Shown: positions 9,319 through 19,950 of the stretch, piece after piece
How positions within the stretch are numbered: position 1 is the stretch's first letter
How the letters are laid out: each line of letters opens with the position of its first letter
DNA from: RYN-230 sp963837335
GTDB taxonomy: Bacteria > Actinomycetota > Actinomycetes > Streptosporangiales > Streptosporangiaceae
Assembly (NCBI GenBank): GCA_963837335.1
Contig: CAWINS010000065.1
Coordinates: forward strand, 1-64,000
Length of the DNA: 64,000 nt
Direction: 5' to 3'
Position numbers and translations under genes: made by a program
The notes under the pieces: model-generated
What the model saw: only the letters and a program-made list of their open reading frames with translations
Told to the model about the DNA's origin: nothing
Database searches by the model: none

Positions 9319-11043
9319 ATGCAGAAAACAGGCCCGGGCCCCGAGGCTCCCCGGCTGATCAGGCCCGCGGCCGCCGCGCTCGGCCAGGCGATCAGCCGGG
9401 CCTGGTCCCTGCCGCCCCGGCGCAATCGCGTCGCCGTGGTCCGGGACGTGGCCGTGCCGATGTCCGACGGCACGGTGCTGCGGGCCGACCACTACCTGCC
9501 GGTCACCGACCGCCAGGTGGCCACGGTCCTGGTCCGCAGCCCGTACGGGCGCGGGTTCCCATACAACGTGTCCAGCGCCCAGCTGATCGCCGAGCGCGGC
9601 TTCCACGTGCTGCTGCAGAGCTGCCGCGGCACGTTCGGCTCGGGCGGGGACTTCGACCCGATGCGCCACGAGGCCGCCGACGGCCAGGACACGGTGGCCT
9701 GGCTGCGCGGGCAGCACTGGTTCGACGGGCGGCTGGCCACCTACGGCCTCAGCTACCTCGGGTTCGTGCAGTGGGCCCTGGCCCAGGACCCGCCGCCGGA
9801 ACTGGTCGCCGCCGTGATCCAGGTCGGCCCCCATGATTTCAGCCGGGCCGCCTACCACCACGGTGCGTTTGATCTGCAGAATTTCCTCGGCTGGTGCGAC
9901 ATGATGGCCCATCAGGAGACCACCGGGGCGCTCAGCGGCCTGTGGCGGATGGCCACCAGCGACCGGAGGCTGCGTCCCGCGCTGAACGGGCTGCCCGTGA
10001 CGGCCAGCGGCCGGGACCTGCTCGGCACGGGGGCCCCGTGGTTCGAGGGCTGGCTCGAGCACCCGGATCTGGCCGACCCGTTCTGGGCCCCACTGCAGTG
10101 CGGGGCCGCGCTGGAGCGGATCGCGGTGCCGACCCTGCTCGTCGGGGGCTGGCAGGATCTGTTCCTGGAGCAGACCCTGGAGCAGTACCAGGCCCTGTCC
10201 GGCCGGGGCGTGCCCACCAGGCTGCTGGTCGGGCCGTGGACCCATATCGAGGTGGCCACCAAGGGCAGGGCCGCGCTGACCGAGAGCCTCGCCTGGCTCG
10301 ACCGCTACGCCGGCCCGCGGGTGACCGCGGAGGCCAGTGCCCCGGACACCAGTGCCCCGGACACGCGCAGCCCGGCCGAGAACTCCGTCCGCGTCTGGGT
10401 GGGCGGGAAAGGGGCCGGCACCGGCTGGCGCGAGGTCTCCGGCTGGCCGCCCGCGGGCCCCCGGGAGCAGCGCTGGTACCTGGGGCCGCAGGGCAGCCTG
10501 ACCGCCAGCGTCCCGGCAGCCACCGGGACCCCGCCCGCCCGGTTCCGTTACGACCCGGCCGACCCCACCCCCTCGGTCGGCGGCGCCACGATGACCCCGA
10601 CCGCGGGCGTGCGTGACAACCGGTCCCTGGAAGCCCGGGCCGACGTGCTCGTCTTCACCAGCCAGCCGCTGGCCGGGCCGGTCGAGATACTCGGCGAGGT
10701 GGCCGCCGAACTGTCCGTGGCCCGCGACAACCCGCACGCCGACCTGTTCGTGCGGCTCTGCGACGTGGACGAGAAGGGCCGGTCACGGAACGTCTGCGAC
10801 GGGATCGTCCGGCTGACCGCCGCGGACCCCGACGACGGCGTGGTGCGGGTCTCGCTCCTCGGTGCGGCGCACAGCTTCGGCCCGGGGCACCGGCTCCGGC
10901 TCCAGGTCAGCGGGGGCGCCCACCCCCGCTTCGCCCGCAACCCGGGCACCGGCCAGGTCGAGGCCCGCGCCCAGGACCTGGTGCCCACGGCGTACCAGAT
11001 CGACCTGGGCGCCTCGGCGCTGCTGCTGCCCGTCACCGGGTGA
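9319..11043 (+). CDS. CocE/NonD family hydrolase (S15 X-Pro peptidase-like)
   Basis: Alpha/beta hydrolase of 574 residues acting on ester or amide bonds, related to cocaine esterase (which yields benzoate) and S15 dipeptidyl peptidases. The nucleophile elbow is TYGLSYLGFVQW (G-x-S-Y-x-G). The acid region is GGWQDLFLEQ and the catalytic His lies in GPWTHIE. The C-terminal jelly-roll domain begins around FTSQPLAGPVEILGEV and contains DLFVRLCDVDEKGRSRNVCDG. Start ATG 9319 follows GTGAGGAGC at good spacing. Between PaaX and the box operon it may release benzoate or another aromatic acid from an ester. That is inference; S15-type enzymes have varied substrates. Confidence 0.87.
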   Translation: MQKTGPGPEAPRLIRPAAAALGQAISRAWSLPPRRNRVAVVRDVAVPMSDGTVLRADHYLPVTDRQVATVLVRSPYGRGFPYNVSSAQLIAERGFHVLLQSCRGTFGSGGDFDPMRHEAADGQDTVAWLRGQHWFDGRLATYGLSYLGFVQWALAQDPPPELVAAVIQVGPHDFSRAAYHHGAFDLQNFLGWCDMMAHQETTGALSGLWRMATSDRRLRPALNGLPVTASGRDLLGTGAPWFEGWLEHPDLADPFWAPLQCGAALERIAVPTLLVGGWQDLFLEQTLEQYQALSGRGVPTRLLVGPWTHIEVATKGRAALTESLAWLDRYAGPRVTAEASAPDTSAPDTRSPAENSVRVWVGGKGAGTGWREVSGWPPAGPREQRWYLGPQGSLTASVPAATGTPPARFRYDPADPTPSVGGATMTPTAGVRDNRSLEARADVLVFTSQPLAGPVEILGEVAAELSVARDNPHADLFVRLCDVDEKGRSRNVCDGIVRLTAADPDDGVVRVSLLGAAHSFGPGHRLRLQVSGGAHPRFARNPGTGQVEARAQDLVPTAYQIDLGASALLLPVTG

Positions 11044-11056
11044 GCCGGGCAAAAAT

Positions 11057-11099
11057 ATGCTACGGATGGTTGACGTAATCACCATCGAACGTAGAGCAT
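11057..11099 (+). promoter_or_regulatory. Large dyad operator overlapping the box operon promoter
   Basis: CTACG-GATGGT (11060-11070), ten bases, then ACCATC (11081-11086), GAA and CGTAG (11090-11094) form an interrupted palindrome; ATGC and GCAT extend it outward. A possible -35 TTGACG (11070-11075) lies in the centre and a weak -10 TAGAGC (11092-11097) in the right arm. A repressor bound here would cover the promoter, as expected for PaaX, TetR or BoxR-type control by a CoA thioester. It is 34 bases before boxC. Confidence 0.6.
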
Positions 11100-11132
11100 G
11101 GAAGGTACCTGCGGCCCAGCGGAAGGATGACC

Positions 11133-12819
11133 ATGACCGGCGAGGCCCGAGTGGACTTCCGCACGCATCCAGGGCAGTACCGGCACTGGCGGCTGGCCTG
11201 CGACGGCCCCGTCGCCACCCTGACCATGGACGTGGACGAGCAGGGCGGCCTGGTCCCGGGCTACGAGCTCAAGCTCAACTCCTACGACCTCGGTGTGGAT
11301 ATCGAGCTGTATGACGCGGTGCAGCGGCTGCGGTTCGAGCACCCCGAGGTCGCGACGGTCGTAGTGACGAGCGGCAAGGACAAGGTCTTCTGCGCGGGGG
11401 CCAACATCCGGATGCTGGCCGCTTCGCCGCACCCCTGGAAAGTCAACTTCTGCAAGTTCACTAACGAAACCCGCAACGGCATCGAGGACGCCAGTGCGAA
11501 CTCGGGCCAGACATGGCTGGCCGCGCTGAACGGGACCGCGTCCGGCGGCGGCTACGAACTGGCCCTGGCCTGCGAGCACATCATGCTCATCGACGACCGC
11601 TCGTCCGCGGTGTCGCTGCCGGAACTGCCGCTGCTCGGGGTGCTGCCCGGCACCGGCGGCCTGACCCGGGTGGTGGACAAACGGCACGTGCGCCGCGACC
11701 GCGCCGACTACTTCTCCACCAAGTCCGAGGGCCTGAGCGGCAAGAAGGCCGTGGCCTGGCGGCTGGTCGACGAGGCCGTGCCCCGGGCGAAGTGGGATGA
11801 GGTCGTCCGGCAGCGGGCCGGGGAACTGGCCGCGCGGTCCAGCCGCCCGGCCGGCGCCGCGGGCATCGAGCTGGCCCCGCTGGCCAAGACCCGCACCGAC
11901 GGGGAGATCTCTTACGACCACGTGACGGCCCGGCTCGACCCGGCCCGGGGGGTGGCCGAGATCACCGTGTCCGGCCCGGCCGGATCGGATCAGCAGAGCG
12001 AGCCACCCGCCGACCTGGCCGGGCTGCACGAGCAGGGGGCCAGCTTCTGGACCCTGGCCGTCACCCGGGAACTGGACGACCTGATCCTGGACCTGCGGAC
12101 CAACGAGCTGGAGCTGGGCACCTGGGTGCTGCGCACCCACGGCGACCCGGCCCGGGTGCTGGCCTACGACCGGTTCCTGGCCGACCATCGCGACGACTGG
12201 CTGGCCGGCGAGATCGTGCTCTACCTGAAGCGCACCCTCAAGCGGCTGGACGTGACCAGCCGCAGCCTGCTGGCCCTGATCGAGCCGGGCAGCTGCTTCG
12301 CCGGCTCGCTGCTCGAGCTCGCGCTGGCCGCGGACCGCTCCTACATGCTGTCCGGCGTGTTCGAGGAGGTCGACCCCGACGCCAGCCCGGCCACGGTCAC
12401 GGTCGGCCCGATGAACCTCGGCCCGCTGCCGATGAGCAACGGCCTGACCCGGCTGCAGACCCGGTTCCTCGGCGACCCGGACGCGCTGGCCGCGGCGGAG
12501 AAGCGGGCCGGGGAGGCGCTGGAGGCGCGAAGACGCGGACCAGGCAGGCCTGGTCACGTTCGTCCCCGACGACATCGACTGGGACGAGGAGGTCCGCATC
12601 GCCGTCGAGGAGCGGGCCAGCTTCAGCCCGGACGCCCTGACCGGCCTGGAGGCGAACTACCGCTTCCCTGGTCCCGAGACCATGGAAACCAAGATCTTCG
12701 GCCGGCTGACCGCCTGGCAGAACTGGATCTTCTACCGCCCGAACGCCTCGGGCCCCGACGGTGCGCTGCGCAAGTACGGTACCGGGCAGCGCGCCGACTT
12801 CGACCGAAAGCGAGTCTGA
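11133..12819 (+). CDS. boxC: Benzoyl-CoA-dihydrodiol lyase BoxC (one frame shift)
   Basis: Third step of the aerobic hybrid (box) benzoate pathway: hydrolytic ring opening of 2,3-epoxybenzoyl-CoA to 3,4-dehydroadipyl-CoA semialdehyde and formate. About 561 residues, the usual length. It is a double crotonase-fold protein: FCAGANIRMLAASPHPWKVN and NGTASGGGYELALACEHIML are the oxyanion-hole regions. As assembled, one extra base near 12525-12529 breaks the frame after AGEALEA. The next frame gives EDADQAGLVTFVPDDIDWDE and ends TAWQNWIFYRPNA...YGTGQRADFDRKRV at TGA 12817, the characteristic BoxC C-terminus. ATG 11133 is preferred over ATG 11127 because GGAAGG (11121-11126) abuts the latter. boxB starts 5 bases after the stop. 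Confidence 0.93.
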
Positions 12820-12824
12820 TCCTC

Positions 12825-14258
<1,434 letters not shown>

Positions 14259-14336
14259 ATCACCGGTTTGGGCCACCCTGGGTAAGAGCACACCGCCACA
14301 CGTCACCGCCCGACCAGAAAACGGAGGGCAGCCGCA

Positions 14337-16004
14337 ATGCCGCAGCTGTTCAACGCGTGTGAGTACCTGCTGGACCGCCGGCTGGCCGAGGGAGACGGGC
14401 CGCGCACCGCGCTGACCGGCGTGGCCGGCGACGTGAGCTACGCCGCCCTCCATGACCAGGTGCGGCGGACCGCCGCGTCGCTGCGGGCCCTCGGGCTGCA
14501 GCCCGAGCAGCGGGTGCTGATGCTGATGTCCGACTCGCCGCAGTTCGTGGTGGTGTACCTGGCCGCGATGCGGATGGGCGCGATCCCGGTACCGGTGTCC
14601 ACCATGCTGCACGCGGACGGCGTGGCCGAGTTGCTGCAGGACTCGCGAGCCCGGTTCCTGGCCGTGACCCGGGAGTTCGCGGCGACCGCGGCCGCGGCCT
14701 CGGCGGAGGCGCCCGAGCTCGCCGGGATACTGGCCGACGAGGCCCTGGCCGGGGAAACGCTGACCGGGGAGAACCAGCCGGGCAGCCCGGTTCCGGTGCA
14801 CCTGCTCGGCGCGCTGGCCGCCGGTCCGCCCGATGACGCGGTGTATCCGACCACGGCCGACTCGCCCGCGTTCTGGCTGTACACCTCCGGCACGACCGGC
14901 CAGCCCAAGGCCGCGATGCACCGGCACGGAGCGATCAAGGTGGTCTGCGAGACGTATGGCGTCCAGGTCCTCGGGATCCGCCCCGGGGACCGGTGCCTGT
15001 CCGCCGCCAAAGCCTTCTTCGCCTACGGTCTGGGTAACTCGCTGCTGTTCCCGCTGTCGGTGGGCGCCTCCGCGGTCCTGGAGCCGTCCCCGTCCCGGCC
15101 CGGCCTCATCGCGGACGCGGCCCAGAAACACGGCGCGACCCTGTTCTTCGCCGGGCCGACGTTCTTCGCCAACATGCTCGGGGCCGGGCTGGCTGCGGAC
15201 GCCCTGGCCGGGGTGCGGCTGGCCGCCTCCGCGGGGGAGGCGCTGCCCGCGTCGCTGTATGAGCGGTGGACCTCGCACTTCGGGGTGGACATCCTGGATG
15301 GCATCGGCATGACCGAGATGCTGCACATCTTCCTGTCCAACCGTCCGGGGCAGGTCCGGGCGGGCACCACCGGGGTGGCCGTGCCCGGCTACGACCTGCG
15401 CGTGCTGGACGAGTCGGGGCAGGAGGTGCCCCGGGGCATGCCCGGCACCCTGTTCGTCCGCGGAGACTCCACCGCGACCGGGTACTGGCAGCGCTACGAC
15501 GCCTCGCGCCAGGTCTTCCAGGGCGAGTGGCTGCGGACCGGCGACACCTACGTCCAGGACGACGACGGGTACTACGCCTGCCTCGGCCGCACCGGGGACA
15601 TGCTCAAGGCCAGCGGCATCTGGGTGTCGCCTGCCGAGGTCGAGGCCCGGCTGCTGGCCCACCCGGCGGTGGCCCAGGCCGTGGTGGTCGCCGCCCTGGA
15701 CCGCGAGGGGCTGGAGAAACCGGTCGCCTACGTGATTCTGGAGGCCGGCCAGGCGGCCACCGAGGACGAGCTGATCGAGTTCTGCCGCCAGGCGCTGCCG
15801 TCGTTCAAGCGGCCGCGCAAGGTGGTGTTCGTGGGCGGCTACCCGACCACGGCCACCGGCAAGATCCGCCGGGTCGAGCTGCGCCGGATGGCCGCCACCG
15901 TGCTGGTCCCCGCGATGCCCGTGGCTGGGGAAACCGTGGCTGGGGAAACCGTGGCTGGGGAGACCGTGGCTGGGGAGACCGTGCTGCCGGGGGAGAGCGG
16001 CTGA
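14337..16004 (+). CDS. bclA: Benzoate-CoA ligase family protein
   Basis: Adenylate-forming ligase of 555 residues that activates benzoate (or a close analogue) to its CoA thioester with ATP, the entry reaction of the box pathway. Motif A3 YTSGTTGQPKAAMHRHG, A5-like DGIGMTEMLHIFLSN, A7/A8 GEWLRTGDTYVQDDDGYY ... GRTGDMLKASGIWVSPAEVE and the catalytic lysine in PTTATGKIRRVELR are intact. AMHRHG and FFAYGLGNSL match the benzoate-CoA ligase branch. Shine-Dalgarno GGAGGG lies 9-14 bases before ATG. The C-terminus carries a four-fold VAGET repeat beyond the normal end. The stop overlaps the next start by one base, so the two are coupled. Confidence 0.92.
   Translation: MPQLFNACEYLLDRRLAEGDGPRTALTGVAGDVSYAALHDQVRRTAASLRALGLQPEQRVLMLMSDSPQFVVVYLAAMRMGAIPVPVSTMLHADGVAELLQDSRARFLAVTREFAATAAAASAEAPELAGILADEALAGETLTGENQPGSPVPVHLLGALAAGPPDDAVYPTTADSPAFWLYTSGTTGQPKAAMHRHGAIKVVCETYGVQVLGIRPGDRCLSAAKAFFAYGLGNSLLFPLSVGASAVLEPSPSRPGLIADAAQKHGATLFFAGPTFFANMLGAGLAADALAGVRLAASAGEALPASLYERWTSHFGVDILDGIGMTEMLHIFLSNRPGQVRAGTTGVAVPGYDLRVLDESGQEVPRGMPGTLFVRGDSTATGYWQRYDASRQVFQGEWLRTGDTYVQDDDGYYACLGRTGDMLKASGIWVSPAEVEARLLAHPAVAQAVVVAALDREGLEKPVAYVILEAGQAATEDELIEFCRQALPSFKRPRKVVFVGGYPTTATGKIRRVELRRMAATVLVPAMPVAGETVAGETVAGETVAGETVLPGESG
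15921..15980 (+). repeat. 15-bp tandem repeat, four copies, in the ligase 3' end
   Basis: Four in-frame copies of GTGGCTGGGGARACC encode VAGET x4 at the end of the benzoate-CoA ligase. Copies 1-2 have AAACC and 3-4 GAGACC. The length is a multiple of three, so copy-number change would not break the protein. Confidence 0.9.
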
Positions 16005-16864
16005 TGCTCGACGGCCGTCCGCTCATCGACGTGCACCTGCACGCGGCGCGGCTGCCCACGCTCAAGCCGTCCTGGACCCAGTGGGCCCACGATTTCGGTG
16101 ACCGCGAGGTGCTGGACCGGGTCTATGACAGGGCCGGCACGATGGTGCCCGCCGAGTTCGACGCCTACCTGGCCGGGGAGGGCGTGGACACCGCGCTGGT
16201 GCTGGCCGAGTACAGCCCCAAGGCGACCGGCATCCAGCCCGTCGAGGACCTGCTGCCGCTCACGGGGTACAACCCGGACCGGATCAAGATCATCGCCAAC
16301 ATCAACCCGCACCTGCACTACCCGGTGGACGAGGAACTGGAGCGCCAGCTCGGCCTGGGCGCGGTCGCGCTGAAGATCCACCCGGTGCACGCGGGCGCGG
16401 CAGTCAACGACCGGGCGCTGTATCCCGCCTACGAGATCTGCCAGTCGGCCGGGCTGCCGGTCGTGGTGCACTGCGGGACCAGCACGTTCCCCGGATCCAG
16501 CAACGCGCTGGCCGACCCGGTCCTGCTCGATGACGTGCTCCGCGACTTCCGGCGTCTCGACATCGTGCTCGCGCACGGCGGGCGTGGCTGGTGGTACGAC
16601 GCGGCCGCGTTCCTGGCCCTGGTCAACGAGCACGTCTGGATCGAGCTGTCCGGGCTGCCGCCCTCGCGGCTGCGCGAGTACTACGCCCGGCACAACTGGC
16701 CGCGGCTCACCCGGAAGATGATCTTCGGAACCGACTGGCCCGGTGTGCCCGGTATCGCCAGGAACGCCCGGGCGGTCGCGGCGCTGTGCCCGGACGAGCT
16801 CACCGCCGCGCTGGTGCTGGCCGGTAACGCAGCCCAGGTCTACAACCTGAAACTGCCCGCCTGA
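16004..16864 (+). CDS. Amidohydrolase 2 family metal-dependent hydrolase
   Basis: TIM-barrel enzyme of 286 residues. The metal-binding start is PLIDVHLHAARLPT (HxH). Later ligands are in LKIHPVHAGA, VVHCGTSTFPG, LAHGGRGWW and the catalytic Asp in FGTDWPGVPG. Members hydrolyse or decarboxylate aromatic and lactone-type substrates. ATG 16004 shares its A with the ligase stop, so it belongs to the box operon. It could serve in supply of benzoate (decarboxylation or hydrolysis of a precursor) or in a side reaction of ring-opened intermediates. It is not one of the canonical box enzymes. The family call is firm, the reaction is not known. Confidence 0.85.
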   Translation: MLDGRPLIDVHLHAARLPTLKPSWTQWAHDFGDREVLDRVYDRAGTMVPAEFDAYLAGEGVDTALVLAEYSPKATGIQPVEDLLPLTGYNPDRIKIIANINPHLHYPVDEELERQLGLGAVALKIHPVHAGAAVNDRALYPAYEICQSAGLPVVVHCGTSTFPGSSNALADPVLLDDVLRDFRRLDIVLAHGGRGWWYDAAAFLALVNEHVWIELSGLPPSRLREYYARHNWPRLTRKMIFGTDWPGVPGIARNARAVAALCPDELTAALVLAGNAAQVYNLKLPA

Positions 16865-16880
16865 GCGCGCGGAGGCCGCC

Positions 16881-17321
16881 ATGACCCTGCACTGGACCAA
16901 AGAAGATGACCCGCGCTGGGATGCTGACAAGCAGCGGCTGTTCGGGCCGGCCGACCTGGCCGCCGTGGATCTTGACCCGCCCGCGGCCGGGACGCCGGTG
17001 GCCGACGAGTGGTGGCAGGTCACCGGCGACGACGGTCAGGTCGCCGGCTACGGCTGGCTGGATTCCGAGTGGGGGGACGCCCAGATCAGGTTCTGGGTGA
17101 ACCCGGCCCGGCGCGGTGCGGGCGTCGGCGAGTTCATCCTGGACCACCTGGAGGACGAGGCCGCCGCGCGGGGACTCAACTACATCTACAACGTGGTCCC
17201 GGCCAGCCACCCGGACCCGGACTGGATCACCGGGTGGCTGACCCGGCACGGCTTCGTGCCGGGCACCGGCGACTTGCGCCGCCAGGTCCCCGCCGTGGCA
17301 CGCCGGCGGCCCCCCGGCTGA
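16881..17321 (+). CDS. GNAT family N-acetyltransferase, last gene of the box operon
   Basis: Small acyl-CoA-dependent acetyltransferase of 146 residues. The acetyl-CoA loop is FWVNPARRGAGVGEFILDHLEDEAAARG (R/Q-x-x-G-x-G/A pattern), followed by NYIYNVVPASHPDPDWITGWLTRHGF. It starts 16 bases after the amidohydrolase stop with GCGCGGAGG upstream, so it is probably cotranscribed. A long hairpin follows. Substrate unknown; protection against a toxic acyl intermediate is one idea, without direct support. Confidence 0.8.
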   Translation: MTLHWTKEDDPRWDADKQRLFGPADLAAVDLDPPAAGTPVADEWWQVTGDDGQVAGYGWLDSEWGDAQIRFWVNPARRGAGVGEFILDHLEDEAAARGLNYIYNVVPASHPDPDWITGWLTRHGFVPGTGDLRRQVPAVARRRPPG

Positions 17322-17408
17322 CTACGACGAGCGATGGCCCGCCATGAAGCCTCGTGGCGCGCATTGCGGTCACATTCTGCGTTCCCGCTACTCCTGGCCG
17401 GACGTAGC

Positions 17409-17448
17409 CGCCGGCCCGGCCCGCCTGGACTGGCGGGCCGGGCCGGCG
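17409..17448. terminator. Strong bidirectional terminator closing the box operon
   Basis: A 17-bp perfect stem (17409-17425 with 17432-17448, core CCGGCCCGGCCCGCC) and a 6-base loop TGGACT lie between the convergent GNAT and DUF3494 genes, 12 bases before the latter's corrected stop. Confidence 0.88.
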
Positions 17449-17459
17449 ACGGGCGTCCA

Positions 17460-18559
17460 TCAGCCGGTCACCGGGACGGTGGTGGGGGCCGGGGTGGGTG
17501 TGGGCGCGGGTGATGGCGTCGGGCCAGTGCGGGTTGGCGACGGCGTGGGCGTCGGCCCGGTCCGCGTCGGCGACGGTGTGGGCCCGGTCGGTGTGGGTGT
17601 GGGCCCGGTGGGCGTTGGTGTGGGCCCGGTCGGTGTGGGTGTGGGCCCGGTGGGTGTGGGTGTGGGCCCGGTGGGTGTGGGTGTGGGCCCGGTCGGGTGT
17701 GGGGTGTGGGCCCGGTGGGTGTGGGTGTGGGGCCGGTCGGTGTCGGAGTTGGCCCGGTCGGTGTGGCTGTGGGGCCGGTCGGTGTCACTGTGGGGCCCGT
17801 GGGCGGGGCGGTCGTGGGCGGGGCCGCACAGCTGGGCACGGTGATCGTGTCGCTGTCGAGAGTCACCGCCCCGGTCTGGGCCAGCGCCCGGCCCACGATC
17901 GTATTGTTCGTTGTCACCGTGATCGATGCCAGAGCGAGGATCGTGCCCGTGAAACTGGAGCCGGTCCCGAGTGTGGCTGAACTGCCCACTTGCCAGAACA
18001 CGTTACAGGCCTGGGCGCCACCGATCAGGACCACATGGCTGGCTGAGCCGGTGGTGAGCGTGGAGCCGATCTGGAAGATGAAAACCGCGGCTGGATCGCC
18101 TTGTGCGTCCAGGTACAACGTTCCGTTGAGCAGCAGTGCCGACGACTCGTTGTACACGCCGGGCTTCAAAGTCTGTCCCGCTCCGACGGAACCGCTCAAG
18201 CTCCCCGTCGGACTCTGCCCGGCGGCGAAGTTGTACGCGGTCGTCGAGTCGGACTGGGCCCCCATAGCGACCGCGTCGTCATCGTGAGTGTTGCCGTTCA
18301 CGATCCCGGGAGGAAACCCGGTGATGGACGTGCCCGACCACACCCCAAGGTCACCGTTGAGGAGAGTTGGGCCGGTGTTGGTCACTGCGCTGCCGCCCAG
18401 GACGGCAAAGCTCTGTGCGGTCCCGAGGGGCACCGTGGTTTGCGCGCCCGCGGGAGACTGCGAAAGGAGCAGGGTGCATACGATTCCGATGGGCACCAGG
18501 GCGGCCAGCCAGGAATACTTAAGGGCATTACGCGAGACGGGGCTGCCGATAGCTTGCAT
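17460..18559 (-). CDS. Secreted DUF3494 (ice-binding-like) protein with Thr-Pro-Gly repeat tail (frame shift in repeat)
   Basis: Exported beta-helical protein. A signal peptide (SWLAALVPIGIVCTLLLSQSPAGAQ) precedes the DUF3494 domain, roughly residues 45-245: LGTAQSFAVLGGSAVTNTG, LNGDLGVW, PGVYNESSALLLNGTLYLD, FIFQIGSTLTTG and ACNVFWQVGSSATLGTGSSF. The domain covers ice-binding and adhesive proteins; many actinobacteria carry it without known antifreeze activity. The tail is PTGPTPT repeats. As assembled, a 23-bp repeat unit (17686-17708) shifts the frame into a His/Pro/Arg-rich tail. Removing its two extra G bases restores TPTGPT repeats up to ...TTVPVTG and a TGA at 17460-17462. No LPXTG sorting signal is visible. 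Confidence 0.85.
17581..17792 (-). repeat. 21-bp tandem repeat, ten units, coding for the Pro-Thr-Gly tail
   Basis: On the + strand units begin GGCCCGGT or GGGCCGGT every 21 bases: five units, then one of 23 bases (17686-17708), then four more. The long unit has an extra G in two G-runs (CGGG for CGG and GGGG for GGG) compared with its neighbours. This is minisatellite-like DNA in a surface protein gene. Confidence 0.9.
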
Positions 18560-19036
18560 TTACCGGACCTTTCGCTGAGGGCAACTGGACGGGAAGGCGG
18601 GCAGTGACGGATATGTGTCATCGGGGGAACAAGCGCCCGGACTGATATCACTGTGCGCCCGTTTGGGCTCTCCTGGCCCCTTTCCTAAATCCCATCCAAG
18701 TGCCCGATGAATCATCTGGAACATTACACGAGGTGCCGCTGAAGTGGGAACGGCACGCGCGTCGGACCAGGCACTTTCGTCAAAAGGACTACTTGTCCAA
18801 GCTCTCAGTAGTGTTGGATGCGAGAAAATGCCCGAGATGTGAAGCGGCCTATATCACTTCCCTAGGGCAGAATTCTCTGGGACCTTGGTGCTACCCTTCT
18901 GGCTGTGCGCCGGAGAGTCTTCCGTCTTGTATCGGATCCCATTTACGAGATGGCACGATTGGGGCTCATGTGCTCACTTCCTTAATCGCCGATCATGATC
19001 CCTCAGCCCCGCGCCAATTTGCCGGAGGTTTCTCAA
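18560..19036. other. 477-base AT-richer gap between divergent DUF3494 and L,D-transpeptidase genes
   Basis: Base composition is clearly lower in GC than its surroundings (for example 18800-18990). It should hold both divergent promoters. A 114-codon frame at 18700-19044 exists, with one CPRC pair, but it lacks actinobacterial third-position GC bias and overlaps the next gene, so I do not call it. GGAGG at 19024-19028 is the Shine-Dalgarno of the next gene. Confidence 0.5.
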
Positions 19037-19882
19037 ATGCGTGACCTGTTTGGATGCGCCCGGTCTTGCCGGTCGGTGACGAACTCCAGGCTCGTCGCAC
19101 TGGTCATCGCGTCGTCTATGGCGGCAGTGCTCTCCGGCTGCGCAACGCCTGCTCTGACGGGATCCCCAGCGGCGGCATTGTCACGGGTGGTGCAGCCGCT
19201 GCCTGTGTCCGCGGCCCGCCTGGCCCGGTTGCCCGCCGCCACAACATTCGGGCGGCTTCGTGGCGCGCCGTTGGATCCGGCTCCGTTCTCGCCTGAGACG
19301 GGAGTCGTGATTCACCCCACGGCGGCCCGGGCGGTGTACGCGTACCCGGGCGGTCCGCCAGTGGCGGTCCTGCCTGCCACCGAACTCTCCAGTCCGACCT
19401 GGGTCCCGGTGGTTCAAACCTGGTTTGGATGGGACCGGGTGCTGCTGCCCGCCCGGCCGAACCGAGCGACAGGCTGGATCTTCCTGGGCAGCGGCGGGCT
19501 GCAGACCGCCTACTCCCCGTACCGGATAGAGATAAGCCTCGCGGCCTACCGGCTCACCGTGCTGGACCGGGGCCGCCGGCTGGGGGCGTGGACGGTAGCC
19601 GTGGGCGCCCCCGGCACGCCCACTCCCACCGGGCGGACTTTCCTGCTGGCCGCGGTGGCGCCCAGGCATCCGACCTACAGTCCGCTGATTCTCCCGCTGG
19701 GCATGCACTCGCACACGCTGAGCACCTTCGGGGGCGGCCCGGGGACCGTTGGCCTGCACGGCTGGCCGGACCCCTCGGTCTTCGGCCATGCGGTCAGCCA
19801 CGGCTGCGTGCGCATTCCACCTGCCGCCCTGCGGATGCTGTCCCGCATTCCGCTCGGCACTCCGGTCGCCATCACCAGCTAG
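19037..19882 (+). CDS. L,D-transpeptidase (YkuD) lipoprotein
   Basis: Cell-wall enzyme that makes 3-3 cross-links or attaches proteins to peptidoglycan, 281 residues. A signal peptide with lipobox LSGC (about residues 32-35) anchors it to the membrane. An SH3-like stretch (VYAYPGGPPVAVLPATEL ... ATGWIFL) is followed by the catalytic YkuD domain (about 155-281) with TVGLHGWPDP and the active-site motif SHGCVRIP. ATG 19037 is chosen because GGAGG precedes it by 8 bases and the signal peptide then begins properly; an in-frame ATG at 18995 would add an uncharged leader. Confidence 0.9.
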   Translation: MRDLFGCARSCRSVTNSRLVALVIASSMAAVLSGCATPALTGSPAAALSRVVQPLPVSAARLARLPAATTFGRLRGAPLDPAPFSPETGVVIHPTAARAVYAYPGGPPVAVLPATELSSPTWVPVVQTWFGWDRVLLPARPNRATGWIFLGSGGLQTAYSPYRIEISLAAYRLTVLDRGRRLGAWTVAVGAPGTPTPTGRTFLLAAVAPRHPTYSPLILPLGMHSHTLSTFGGGPGTVGLHGWPDPSVFGHAVSHGCVRIPPAALRMLSRIPLGTPVAITS

Positions 19883-19950
19883 CCCGCGAGACGGTCATGT
19901 TGGCACCGGGCGCGCTGATCAGCCACATCGCGGATCTGGGTGAGGCGGGT

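Noticed and set aside
17581..17792. CRISPR-like regular repeats
   Set aside because: Units are 21 bp head to tail without spacers and code for Pro-Thr-Gly repeats, so this is a minisatellite in a gene.
18700..19044. 114-codon plus-strand frame with one CPRC
   Set aside because: No coding bias, lies in an AT-richer gap, overlaps the L,D-transpeptidase start and lacks a ribosome site.
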